From Hyperoplus lanceolatus (lineage: Eukaryota > Chordata > Actinopteri > Uranoscopiformes > Ammodytidae): a stretch of 64,000 nt of DNA. The notes beneath the pieces were generated by a model that searched no databases, was not told the DNA's origin, and worked only from the letters and a program-made list of their open reading frames with translations. Each line of letters opens with the position of its first letter. The first letter of the stretch is position 1. Location: NCBI GenBank assembly GCA_026929865.2, contig JAMBYZ020000011.1, positions 27,240 to 91,239 on the forward strand, given 5' to 3'. This document shows positions 43,138-54,360 of this stretch, piece by piece. Made by a program: the position numbers and the translations under genes.

Positions 43138-43682
43138 CACTGGTGTGGGTCCTGGGGGACAGCTATGTCCGGCGTGGTGCCCAGGGAGCAAAAGGCAGGT
43201 CCCAGCCAGGGATGACCGTCTGCTGGTTTGGGAAGGGTGGGCTTCGGTGGAGAGAACTTCTCAATCTCTTTTTTTTTAATTCTTGGTAAAGGAAGAGTAG
43301 TGCCGGATGTCTTGGTCATTCACTGCGGTGGCAACGACTTGGGGGTGGTTAAGAGTGTAGAGCTGGTGAAGGAAATGAAGGAGGACCTGCTCTTCCTTCA
43401 TTGCCTTCACCCGGCGATGACCATACTTTTTCCGCCCTCACCCCAAGGTGCCATTATAGGGCGACTCGGCGCCCGGGATTGCTTGACAAAGCCAGACGGT
43501 TTGTGAACAGTGTTATGGCAGGTTTTAATTACGGTAATGGAGGACTGATTCCCCACCCTCACATTAGGCGTGACACTCCAGGACTTTTTTTAGCCGACAG
43601 AGTCCATTTGTCTCCTCGGGGAATGGAGTTTTTTATAGATAGTATTTTTAACCGCCTTAGAGACCACCTTCAAAGGGAGTAA
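43138..43682 (+). pseudogene. SGNH-hydrolase exon, left arm (frameshifted)
   Basis: After a tttccacag acceptor the frame encodes VWVLGDSYVRRG (block I Ser), then VIHCGGNDLG (block III), then DRVHLSPRGMEFF (block V Asp/His) and a stop at 43,682. Compared with the intact right-arm copy it has one extra T in a T run near 43,270 and one missing T near 43,432, so the reading frame shifts and then returns. Confidence 0.8.
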
Positions 43683-43689
43683 ATTGTGA

Positions 43690-45330
43690 AGAAGGTCGGG
43701 AGAAGGTGGTCTTTAGGGAAGCCCTCTGTGTCAGGTCTAATATTGAGGTTTTTTGCCATAACCTGTTCGCTAGCTCTTCCTCCTCCCGTTCTTTCCCCTT
43801 CTTTCTGCTCTCCACCACCCACCCCATCAACTGTAGCTCCTTGGGCCCACGTCGGGCCGAGCAGCTGCATCACAACCCTGGGTCAGTCAATTATCCATTG
43901 GCTTACTTTTTTCTTCTACCATTAATCATCTGTTAGTCTTTATTAACGTTGCATGTCCTTAGTCCAGAACCTTAAACTTTGAAAAAAGAAATGTTACTAT
44001 TTGCTGAATGTTATAGCAGCACTAACAGGACAGTATATTTACATATTTTACTTTAACATGGTGCATATTCATAATGGGGACAAACTCAATGTTTTTCTAC
44101 TGGCCTATATGTTAGGGAAGTATGGGGATTGGAACGTGAACATCTTTTTAATACTTTGTGTCCTGTCTGTTATCAGGACCCCATCGTGCAGCCCATCCTG
44201 GACCCCATCTTTACCTTTGCATCTTTAATAAAAATAATGAATGAAAATTAAGATTCCACACTGGCTTTATTCAACATCTAGATTTTTGGATATTAAAAAC
44301 ACGCAAATGCAAAAACTGTGTATTCATTCAAACAATTATGAAAAAGTTGTTTTACCAAAATAAGTATTGTTCTATTGTAAGTAATGAACTAGCAGAGTTT
44401 CATGCTATCTATTATTCCAAAAGTGTACCCTATTCACCTACAGTGCTGCAGCGCTGCAAAACACTACAAAAGGTCAGTCAATTACTGGAAATTGTACATC
44501 AGAGCTACGCTTTTAAATGTTTTATATACTATATGGTTTTAACTGATAAATATCATGATGAAACTCCCATTAAATACATTTTGTTCAGTGTGACGTAAAA
44601 TAAAATAACAGTTAACCCAAGGGATAGATGTTCTTTTAATAAAATAACACATAAAATAGTCTTTATATTTCTTAAAATACATACTAGAGTACATTTAACT
44701 AAAATACTCCTTTTGTATTGTTAAATGTTTATGGTAATATTAAATAAATATTTAATTTTGCAATCAAACAGGGTTAACACGGTGGTTAAACCTTGCTAAA
44801 CTATAAATACAAACCAAGTGTAGAAAAGAAATAATTGAACCTTACATACTGAGAGATGACTACTGTAATAAACCTTGCCTCTGGGTTAGAGGAGATAGAG
44901 AGCAATGTATGGACACAAAACGAGGAGGACACTGAAGTATCACAATCAATTATCTTTATTAAACACTATTTAGGAGACAACGGGTGAATGAACCTTTCGG
45001 TTAATGAGAGATGACTACTATAAGGCTAACGTAAAAAACCTAAACGTAATTTGAACCTTACATAAAGAGAAATAAATAAATCCATCTATCTCTCTAGTTA
45101 GCATACTTGCTAAGCTATCGCGATCGCGATCTTTTAAATGTTGTTAAAGTTTCACACCATCTATCTAGTTAGCTTACACGCTACGCAGCTAAGAGCAGCT
45201 ATCAAGCTTTTAAATTGTGTTTTAGTTTAACACTGTATGCCCCTGCTGTATTTCCAAGTGGTGTTGCCGTAGTTTTTCCAACCCGGAAGAGCGCGAAAAA
45301 CACTTCCGGGTTGACAGATCGGGTAGTGAC
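43690..45330. other. 3'-flank of SGNH exon and inner arm, no other gene
   Basis: Contains aataaaa near 44,227, consistent with a transcript end, then AT-rich DNA. Nothing further is recognised. Confidence 0.5.
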
Positions 45331-45335
45331 ACCAG

Positions 45336-46150
45336 CCCTGCGTTCCAATACCCGTTCAACAGGCCCTCGTTCACTTGCCCTCGTTCACTTGCCCTAGGCA
45401 CTTGCCCTCGGGGGAATCCCCGCCGCCATCTTAAGTGTCATTCCAATTGTCTGGAAACTGAAGTGAACTTGGTGAGATAGACCCTCGGAGGGCTGAGTGA
45501 TCGAGTGAACATCCATGGTCACTCCGAGGTGGATATCACCCACAGTGCATTGCAGTTCGTCTTCTTCTTGTTCTCCTTTTATTTTCCGGTAGACTGTATG
45601 CTTTTAGGGACATCGCGGCCACCCGCAGGACAAATATATATATATATATATTCCAAAACGACTCAATTAGGCTATCCTATTTCCATAGGAACAATCCAGT
45701 GAATGTATTGCAGTTTACACATTGCTGCTATAACACAGATGGCTGCCAATTAGAGGACTATTTAAAACAAATGTTTTTGGTTGAAACTAACATAAATAAG
45801 AAAATATGTCGGAGCAAACAATTTACATGTGTAAGTAACACTATCTTGATGATCTGAGTTACTGTCGAAATTCAATGTTTGTTATGCTATGGAAATGGCG
45901 TTCTGCAACATAGGCTACCTTAGCAGAATGTTATAATTCTGTATTATTTGCATTCAGATTTATGTAACCGACGGTCCATTGCGACTACAAGGGCAAGTGC
46001 CGAGTGCGTTCCATTTAAATCCCCCGCTCCTCCCCCGCCCAGTCTCCCTCCGCACTCCAAGTTCCCTCCGTGCAACGTATGCTGTTACGTCATACCAAGG
46101 GCTGAGGGGAGGTGAACGAGGGGAAGTGCAACTACTAATGGAACGCAGGG
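45336..46150. mobile_element. MITE with CCCTGCGTTCCA termini
   Basis: CCCTGCGTTCCA at the left and TGGAACGCAGGG at the right are inverted. It sits exactly at the centre-proximal edge of the left palindrome arm. The target duplication is not resolved. Internal ORFs are domain-free. Confidence 0.65.
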
Positions 46151-46158
46151 CAGATATG

Positions 46159-46643
46159 CTCGGCTGCCAGATAAGCTCGGGTTGCACAATGATGACGAAC
46201 TTCCAGTAAATTATATTCAAATAAACTTAAAAAAAACAGTTTTCTCTACCTTTTCCTGAAGCGAAAATGTATTTACTGTATCAAAACCAACATTAAGCTT
46301 ACAAGTTTGGCATTCGCCTTTTATTAAATAAAACAGAGAAAAAAGTTTCATGTTCGGGCTGTATTGAACGCTCTCGCGAGATCTCTTGTAACGCCGCGTG
46401 ATCTTGGGGACAATAATTACATATTCCACAATCCCTTTGCTATTACGAACGATAGCTTATCTATTTTTTCCGAAAACTACACGTACTTTCTTTCTACATG
46501 TATCTCTATTGTAATGTTTACATTGTGAATGATAATATTATAATAGATTGCAGTTTGCAATAGATTCATAAGAAAGAAGTGCATCTCGCGTAGTACAGGA
46601 AGTGCGTCATCATTATGCAACCCGAACATATCTGGCAGCCGAT
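46159..46643. mobile_element. MITE-like inverted repeat (about 70-bp arms)
   Basis: TCGGCTGCCAGATAAGCTCG with following sequence (46,159-46,208) is the imperfect reverse complement of 46,575-46,643. The spacer is AT-rich. No duplication identified. Confidence 0.6.
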
Positions 46644-46646
46644 AAT

Positions 46647-47346
46647 GGCCGTGTCTGAACTGCCATACTAGCGTCCTACATCCTACATACTCACCATCTA
46701 TATACTGCATACTCTCTACTCAAAGATCGATTGTGTATGCGAGCTGCGTCTAAAACGTTCTCAGTTGAAGTATACTCAAGCAATGAAGAATTTCTTCTTC
46801 TTCTTATAAGATTCAGGCAGTTTAGACACTGTTAAGCTTATAACCGCCCTCTACAGGTTAGATATTGAACTAGATTTTTACAGTCCTGTGTTCATCATCT
46901 GTGTTTTAGACCTCTTGTTTTATAATAATGATGTTTTGAGGCGGAGGATCCCTCCGACGCTCTCTGTCCGGCTCATCAGCACTCAGCTGTCTGTGAGTTG
47001 AGCTGGACGAGCCGCGGTGTGTGGAACAGCGATCTGTTCTGATCTCTCTCCACTATCAGACTCACAACACTCATTTCACTTAGTGACTCTAATGTTACAA
47101 TGTTGTTGCCTAGCAACTTGCTCGAAAATATTTCATTTTCCTGGGCGGGTAGAATTGACCCAGTGCATTGTGGGGCGGTTGAGTAGGAAAAGTATACGAT
47201 CGATTCATACCCAAAATCTTCCCGGAAGTTAGTACTCATCCGGGAATTTCTCACATACCCAAACTCGCATACCCAACCGTCACATACTCAAATTGAAGTC
47301 AAAATGAGTATGAGTAGGACGTTAGTATGGCAGTTCAGACACGGCC
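46647..47346. mobile_element. MITE with long GGCCGTGTCTGAACTGCC termini
   Basis: The first 33 bases and the reverse complement of the last 33 differ at one position. Length 700 bp, no transposase. Flanks do not give a clear duplication. Confidence 0.8.
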
Positions 47347-47576
47347 TACATCTGGTACTCACACCGGCTCCATGGCACACCAGCCTGGAACTGAAGATGT
47401 CGAAGAAAGAGCGAGGGTGAGGACGGTTCTTTTTCTAAACATGTAAAACCCCTTGTCAACATACTTAATACAATGAATGGCATTATTTCACCTTGTGTCA
47501 ATTTAAGAAAAAAAAATACATAGATTAGGCTAAATTAAAACAATAATTACGTGAGGCGAAATCAAAGTTAACTTAT

Positions 47577-48053
47577 AGGCCTTTCACACCGCCGCAAAAT
47601 CGGTGCTAGTTCTGGGCTAGTTCGGAGTTAGAGCCAGTGAGCCAGAAAGCCTGCTCCGGGCCGTAAAAACCGGTTCAACTCATACCCCAGGATTGAGCAG
47701 GGTTTGAAGTGAACCGCTTGCGCCAGCGGCCGGGGGAGGGATTATCCTGACCAACCAGACCAACTAAAACCTCATGCCCGCCATGTTTAAAAACACCGCT
47801 ACTACGAGACGTAAACATAACATAATTACCGAACGTAGCGATCAAATTGACCGGCGAGAATACGCTGTATGGGTCCTGTTTGGTTAAGAAAGCAAAGCGA
47901 GAGCCAACACGTGCAAAAATAAGACGTATTCACAGCTGTTGTTGTGCTTAAAGCTAGCGGTAGCTTTAGCGTTAGCCACAAGAGCAGCGGCGTCGGGCGA
48001 CGTACACACATGTTTACAGTGACGTCATGACGTTGCTCTCTTGCCGGTGTGAG
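47577..48053. mobile_element. Possible MITE (ggcctttcacaccg ... cggtgtgag)
   Basis: The ends share only the core CACACCG/CGGTGTG. The start matches the motif at 42,872. Weakly supported. Confidence 0.35.
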
Positions 48054-48060
48054 TACCATG

Positions 48061-48545
48061 TCACTACACGATCTGAGGAGCCTGCACGATATGAGGTGCG
48101 CGTGCGCAAAATGGCCGCCATCATTGACAGCCCGCTTAGCTCAAAGTGTTTTGGAGAGCCACAGACTGCACTGAAAGCAGACTGTAACTCGCTCAATTCT
48201 GAACCGATTTTCATGACCTTTAGTTTGTTATGAAGATAGAACAGTTAATCATGCTACAGATTACGTGTTGGAATTAAATTCAGTTACGGGGCCGCTGACC
48301 CACGGACTTTGTGTGTGTGTGTTTGTGCTCACGGGGAACTTTAGGAGGGGGTAACTCGACACCATTGTAAATGAGGGTCACCCCTCAATTGGTCTCTCGA
48401 GGATAAATAAAAGTTAAATGAAATGAAAATGAAATGGGTGAGGACGCTGACGTGCGTTGCCTAGGCGACTGCGGGCTTTCCAAGATGGCGGCCGTTCTGC
48501 GCATGCGGTCCTCATATCGTGCAGGCTCCTCAGATCGTGTATTGA
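48061..48545. promoter_or_regulatory. Inverted pair of YY1/NRF1-like promoter modules
   Basis: 48,061-48,138 and 48,466-48,545 are inverted copies. Each carries an NRF1-like tgcgcatgc or gcgtgcgca motif beside a YY1-like aagatggcggc or gccgccat. Such pairs are typical of TATA-less promoters. No start site or transcript is known here, so function is only suggested. Confidence 0.35.
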
Positions 48546-49174
48546 CATACCAGATGTCACTACCCGATCTGTCCTCCCGGAAGTGTTTTTCGCGCTCTTC
48601 CGGGTTGGAAAAACTACGGCAACACCACTTGGAAATACAGCAGGGGCATACAGTGTTAAACTCAAACACAATTTAAAAGCTTGATAGCTGCTCTTAGCTG
48701 CGTAGCGAGTAAGCTAACTAGATAGATGGTGTGAAACTAACAACTTTTAAAAGATCGCGATCGCGATAGCTTAGCAAGTATGCTAACTAGAGAGATAGAT
48801 GGATTTATTTATTTCTCTTTATGTAAGGTTCAAATTACGTTTAGGTTTTTTACGTTAGCCTTATAGTAGTCATCTCTCATTAACCGAAAGGTTCATTCAC
48901 CCGTTGTCTCCTAAATAGTGTTTAATAAAGATAATTGATTGTGATACTTCAGTGTCCTCCTCGTTTTGTGTCCATACATTGCTCTCTATCTCCTCTAACC
49001 CAGAGGCAAGGTTTATTACAGTAGTCATCTCTCAGTATGTAAGGTTCAATTATTTCTTTTCTACACTTGGTTTGTATTTATAATTTAGCAAGGTTTAACC
49101 ACCGTTTCAACCCTATTTATGTATTTAAACATTACATTAGTATTTTAGTTTAATGTACTCTAGTATGTATTTTA

Positions 49175-50668
49175 CAGTGTTTCCCGCAGGATTTTTTTCA
49201 GCAGCGGTGCTGTGGTCCCCGAACTTTCTAGGGGGGTCCGGGGGCACGCCCCACCAGACGAATTTTTTTTGTACCCTGTACATTGGAATCCATGAATCTT
49301 GTGCACTTTGAGAGGAGAATATGCACTTAAATCCTATTCACACAGTCCTGTGTATTACTGTAGATAGGATTATTGGTGTTGTAACTTTGCCTTTTGTGTC
49401 TTCATTTACAGATTTTGACATTTTTGTATAGAAATTAATATTTAAACAAAAAATGCCACAACGCAAAAATAATTTGCACAATTTATTTACAGATTTTTGC
49501 CTAATGCTTAAACACTAAAAGTGGTTGCTATGCCCAAAGCATCACAACCTCTGACTTTTGTAACCATGCCCTAAACAAAAGCACCAACCCTACAAACACA
49601 ATAAGTGCTTTGCACTGTGTTTGAAATTCTCCAACACACTTCTTTCAAAACACTACACACTGTTTTTTTTACATAAGACACATTGTTCAAAAATTAAATC
49701 TCCTGCAATCATGGACAAAACACCTCTCAGGCTCTACCACTGCACCCTCTCTCTCTTGTTCTCCTTGCTTCTCTGTCACATTCTCTTTCCTACCTTACTT
49801 GGTCTACCTGTATTTTCTGTAATAAACTTGAACACTTAAAAAACAAGTACGAAATGCTAGAAATCTTATTTGTTTCCTTCAAATTACCCTATATACATGT
49901 ATTTGTAATGTTCAAATAATATCACCTTGCATTATGCATTCAAATCCAAAAGAAAATTCTCATTAGCTTGAAAGTTTGCTTCCCTAATTTGCTTCACTAA
50001 CCTCAGCTCCTCCATTGTCCCTGTCTGCCTTTCTTTTTCACCCAGCTTTTTAGACTCCTCTGCAAATGTAATATATATATTATTTAACTATGTATATATA
50101 CATTGTGCATCCCTTAAGAGCTTGTACCAGCCTTTTAACCTTTGAGCCCTAAGCCATTTTTGAGATGTTTTGGTTTACCTGGATTTATTCTCTTATTAAG
50201 ATTGCATTCATCACCCCTATAATGCATAGCTGTCAAGCTATCATTTATTTGGGTCACAACCTGGACTATCAGAATATGTGTGCTGCAGTGATGTCGTTTG
50301 AATGTAGGAAATTATCAATTAGACAGTAAAAAAGCTAAAAATATCTCACAATTATTTATTGATATGACATAAAAAGGCAAATTGATTGAGCTTGTTATTG
50401 CTTAAACACTTCTTCTTTGTCTTGGGAGTCAATAAATGATGTGAAAATTCTAAAATAAATATAAGTTATACATAATAGAAACTATTCATGCTCTTTTAAA
50501 AAGTCCATAGGCTTTTTCCCTTTCCCTGCATTCATGCTAATGCCCACATGCTTACAGGCGATTAGCATAAATCCCTAACTAAAATACGCGATGAAAACAG
50601 ATTTTATATGGCAATAAAGAACAACATCGGATCTAACAGTATGGATTAATTTTTCAAAGTTCCCGAAA

Positions 50669-50732
<64 letters not shown>

Positions 50733-50862
50733 GTCTACTAGAGGAAAAACGGCACGGTTGCGGTTTATAGCCTAGATAAAATTAAATTAAATTACGATAG
50801 GGCTGAGGGTTTTTAACACTGGTGGTCATGTAGCGACACATTTTAGCAACTTACTCTCTCTC

Positions 50863-50893
<31 letters not shown>

Positions 50894-51153
50894 TTCCTTC
50901 TTTCTTCGCTCTTCCGCTTCACTCGCTGCTAGAATCAATGTAACTTTGCAACCGTGTAGGCTACTACTGCCAACAACTGCCACACTCGCTGTTCTTTGAT
51001 GTCGGCTACGTGATTTGTGCCGCATGCTGCGCAATTTACGTTACGCGCTGCCCATTTTCTAAAAGGAGCTACGTACCAAAAAAAAATAAATAAATAGAAA
51101 ATGCGGAGGAGAAGGATCAGCGCCGCTGCTGAATGAACGTGGGGGAAACACTG
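49175..51153. mobile_element. hAT-like element (CAGTGTTTCCC ends) in the right arm
   Basis: Ends CAGTGTTTCCC and GGGGAAACACTG, with AGCAGCGG motifs subterminally. The left arm shows the uninterrupted site (near 44,664-44,676, reverse complement). Comparison gives a 5-bp duplication tttta (49,170-49,174 and 51,154-51,158) rather than the 8 bp expected of hAT. It contains (CA)n at 50,671-50,726 and a TC tract. No transposase is seen. Confidence 0.82.
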
Positions 51154-52260
51154 TTTTAAGAAATAATACTTGACTATTTTATGTATTATTTTATTAAAAG
51201 AACACCTATCCCTTGGGTTCACTGTTATTTTACATCACACTGAAAAAAATGTGTATAATGGGAGTTTCATCATGATATTTATCAGTTAATTTGTTTTAAA
51301 GCGTGGCTCTGATGTACAATTTCCAGCACCAGTAGCCGTAGTAGGTAATTGACTGACCTTTTGTAGTGTCTTGCAGCGCTGCAGCACTGCCATCTACTGT
51401 CCAAACAGCAAACATGCCTACTCACTCACTTAATGTGAGACACTGCAGGTGAATAGGGTACACTTTTGGAATAATAGATAGCATGAAACTCTGCTAGTTG
51501 ATTACTTACATTAAAACAATACTTCTTTTTGTAAAACAACTTTTTCAGAATTGTTTGAATGAATACACAGTTTTTGCCATTTGTAACTTATTATGCATAA
51601 TAACATTTGCGTCTTTTTAATATCCAAAAATCTAGATGTTGAATAAAGCCAGTGTAGAATCTTAATTTCATTAATTATTTTTATTAATTATGTGATTGAC
51701 ATGATTCAGATTGACATTCAGATGGGGTCCAAGATGGGGTCCAGGATGGGCTGCACGATGGGGTCCTGATAACAGACAGAAAAACAAAGTGTTAAAGAGA
51801 TGTTCACGTTCCAATCCCCATACTTCCCTAACATATAGGCCAGTAGAAAAACATTGAGTTTGTCCCCATTATGAATATGCACCATGTTAAAGTAAAATAT
51901 GTAAATATACTGTCCTGTTAGTGCTGCTATAACATTCAGCAAATAGTAACATTTCTTTTTTCAAAGTTTAAGGTTCTGGACTAAGGACATGCAACGTTAA
52001 TAAAGACTAACAGATGATTACTGGTAGAAGAAAAAAGTAAGCCAATGGATAATTGACTGACCCAGGGTTGTGATGCAGCTGCTCGGCCCGACGTGGGCCC
52101 AAGGAGCTACAGTTGATGGGGTGGGTGGTGGAGAGCAGAAAGAAGGGGAAAGAACGGGAGGAGGAAGAGCTAGCAAACAGGTTATGGCAAAAAACCTCAA
52201 TATTAGACCTGACACAGAGGGCTTCCCTAAAGACCACCTTCTCCCGACCTTCTTCACAAT

Positions 52261-52805
52261 TTACTCCCTTTGAAGGTGGTCTCTAAGGCGGTTAAAAATA
52301 CTATCTATAAAAAACTCCATTCCCCGAGGAGACAAATGGACTCTGTCGGCTAAAAAAAGTCCTGGAGTGTCACGCCTAATGTGAGGGTGGGGAATCAGTC
52401 CTCCATTACCGTAATTAAAACCTGCCATAACACTGTTCACAAACCGTCTGGCTTTGTCAAGCAATCCCGGGCGCCGAGTCGCCCTATAATGGCACCTTGG
52501 GGTGAGGGCGGAAAAAAGTATGGTCATCGCCGGGTGAAGGCAATGAAGGAAGAGCAGGTCCTCCTTCATTTCCTTCACCAGCTCTACACTCTTAACCACC
52601 CCCAAGTCGTTGCCACCGCAGTGAATGACCAAGACATCCGGCACTACTCTTCCTTTACCAAGAATTAAAAAAAAGAGATTGAGAAGTTCTCTCCACCGAA
52701 GCCCACCCTTCCCAAACCAGCAGACGGTCATTCCTGGCTGGGACCTGCCTTTTGCTCCCTGGGCACCACGCCGGACATAGCTGTCCCCCAGGACCCACAC
52801 CAGTG
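52261..52805 (-). CDS. SGNH-hydrolase exon, right arm (intact)
   Basis: An open exon of about 180 codons after a ccacag acceptor at 52,806. VWVLGDSYVRRG supplies the nucleophile Ser, VIHCGGNDLG the block-III Asn, and DRVHLSPRG the Asp/His pair, so the whole SGNH set is present. Upstream exon(s) are uncertain: a donor near the left-arm equivalent of 43,019 would keep frame only with a 5' exon lacking an ATG. SGNH domains occur in several LINE and tyrosine-recombinase retroelements. Here the context is a duplicated multi-exon locus and the origin is unresolved. Confidence 0.7.
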
Positions 52806-53493
52806 CTGTGGAAACAAAGTAAATGTTAGCTCTATCATTAGGGATATTACAAAATGTATTATAAGCAGTGGTTGGGTTACAATAATTGTTATGTTGAAAT
52901 CACTTGGCCAAGAAGTTTTCTTACTATTTCTCTCTTGCCGGCTCCATGGCTGTCTCCGGTCGATGTGAAACCAACCGGTTCATAACTGGGATAAGGCTGT
53001 AACCAGTTTTGAACTGACCCCAACACCAGCCTGGAACTGACTCTTGGTTCATTTTGGTGTGAAAGGCCTATTAGTGTTTTTCCGTTAATGAGCCATTCTA
53101 ATACAAGTGTGTGTGCAACCGGAATCACTGTGCTGTTTCCTTCACCTGTTAATATAGCCTATCAATTTGTCATTATTTCTCTCATGCACAGACTAAATAA
53201 ACAATGCTACATAGGCTATGTCTAATTATGATAAAGTAGGATATCGTTTTCTGGTCGAATTCAAACTGTAACAGTTGATTTTTCCAATCCTAACAAGGTT
53301 TATTCCATAGTAAACAATAGCCTTCTTAATAAAAACGAATAGTAATAGCCTTCAACTGAAATTAAAAGTACATATTAAAACCCATTTGTGGCAACTGTAT
53401 GATTTTTTTTATGCAGAGAAATACAACGTAAATGTTTTAGAATGAAAAGTACTAATGTGCAAGAAAGCATTCTGTTTCTGCCTACCAATCCCC

Positions 53494-53532
<39 letters not shown>

Positions 53533-54075
53533 TTTTATCTTGACCTGCATATACAGTCAATGTTTGCATAAAACATAAATCATTTGCTCCCTTTAATGTT
53601 TTATACAATTATACACATGTTGGTGAGTAATTGTTTTACATTTTCTATAAATTCATTATCTAACACTTTTCAAAAGCAGTAGGATTAAATGTTAATTATT
53701 TGGGGCAATAATTAATGGCTCTGGGTGACATGAACCCATGTAAGAAAAACCTACGCCCAACATGTTTTAGCACTAACCGTAGACCTACCTTTTATAAAAG
53801 TATGTCCCACCCCCTTCTTTAAAACTGTGTTATTGTAGTATTTACTTTGTCTACAATGCTGATTTAATTCTAGGATTTATTTGAGCAGGGTGCACTCTGG
53901 ATAAAGAAAATGTATAGTGCTATTGTAACATGTTCTTCCTTTTACTTTTATAGAGTCTACACTTTCAACATATTCGGGGTGAGTAACTTTATTCTATAAA
54001 CATTTTACAGGCACAATTTTATTTCCATCATTTTGTTGATGAAACTCTGATAAACTCTGATTCTTTTTTCAATAG

Positions 54076-54252
54076 AATAAAACTAAAGTAATACGGGGAG
54101 AACAACTTTTACAATTGTTTGAGGACCTGACGGGAACAACGGCTGGCAACAACATCCGCCATGTCTGGGGTCAAGTTTGTTTAGGACTTGGCCTCCCTAA
54201 TAATGCCAAAAATAGAAAAAGAGTCCATCAAGCACATATATCATTGACAAAG
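54076..54252 (+). CDS. GLWG-type exon next to KIFC1 (divergent copy)
   Basis: A 59-codon exon, phase 0 at both ends, acceptor tcaatag, donor AAG|gtgtgt. It reads NKTKVIRGEQLLQLFEDL, TGTTAGNN, then HVWGQVCLGLGLPNN, then NRKRVHQAHISLTK. It differs more in its first half from the other copies than they do from each other. It lies on the KIFC1 strand about 1.3 kb upstream of the first visible KIFC1 exon, but its phase does not fit that exon. Confidence 0.55.
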
Positions 54253-54360
54253 GTGTGTACTTATCATATTGAGCTATTAAGTCAATGCTGTGTAAACTCT
54301 AGCATCACATTTAGGGGGGCACACAGCCTTACATTAATGCTGGTTGTGTTTCTTTCAAAG

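Larger units (their letters stand above)
39150..45335 (+). repeat. Left arm of the large palindrome
   Basis: Pairs in reverse complement with 48,556-55,500. Anchor pairs: SGNH exon stop 43,680 with 52,261; unit/MITE junction 42,870 with 53,075; TTAA MITE 39,689-40,282 with 54,804-55,395; innermost match near 45,332 with 48,557. The arms differ by the 2-kb hAT-like insertion on the right, an extra exon block and tRNA-like fragment on the left, and small indels. Confidence 0.9.
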
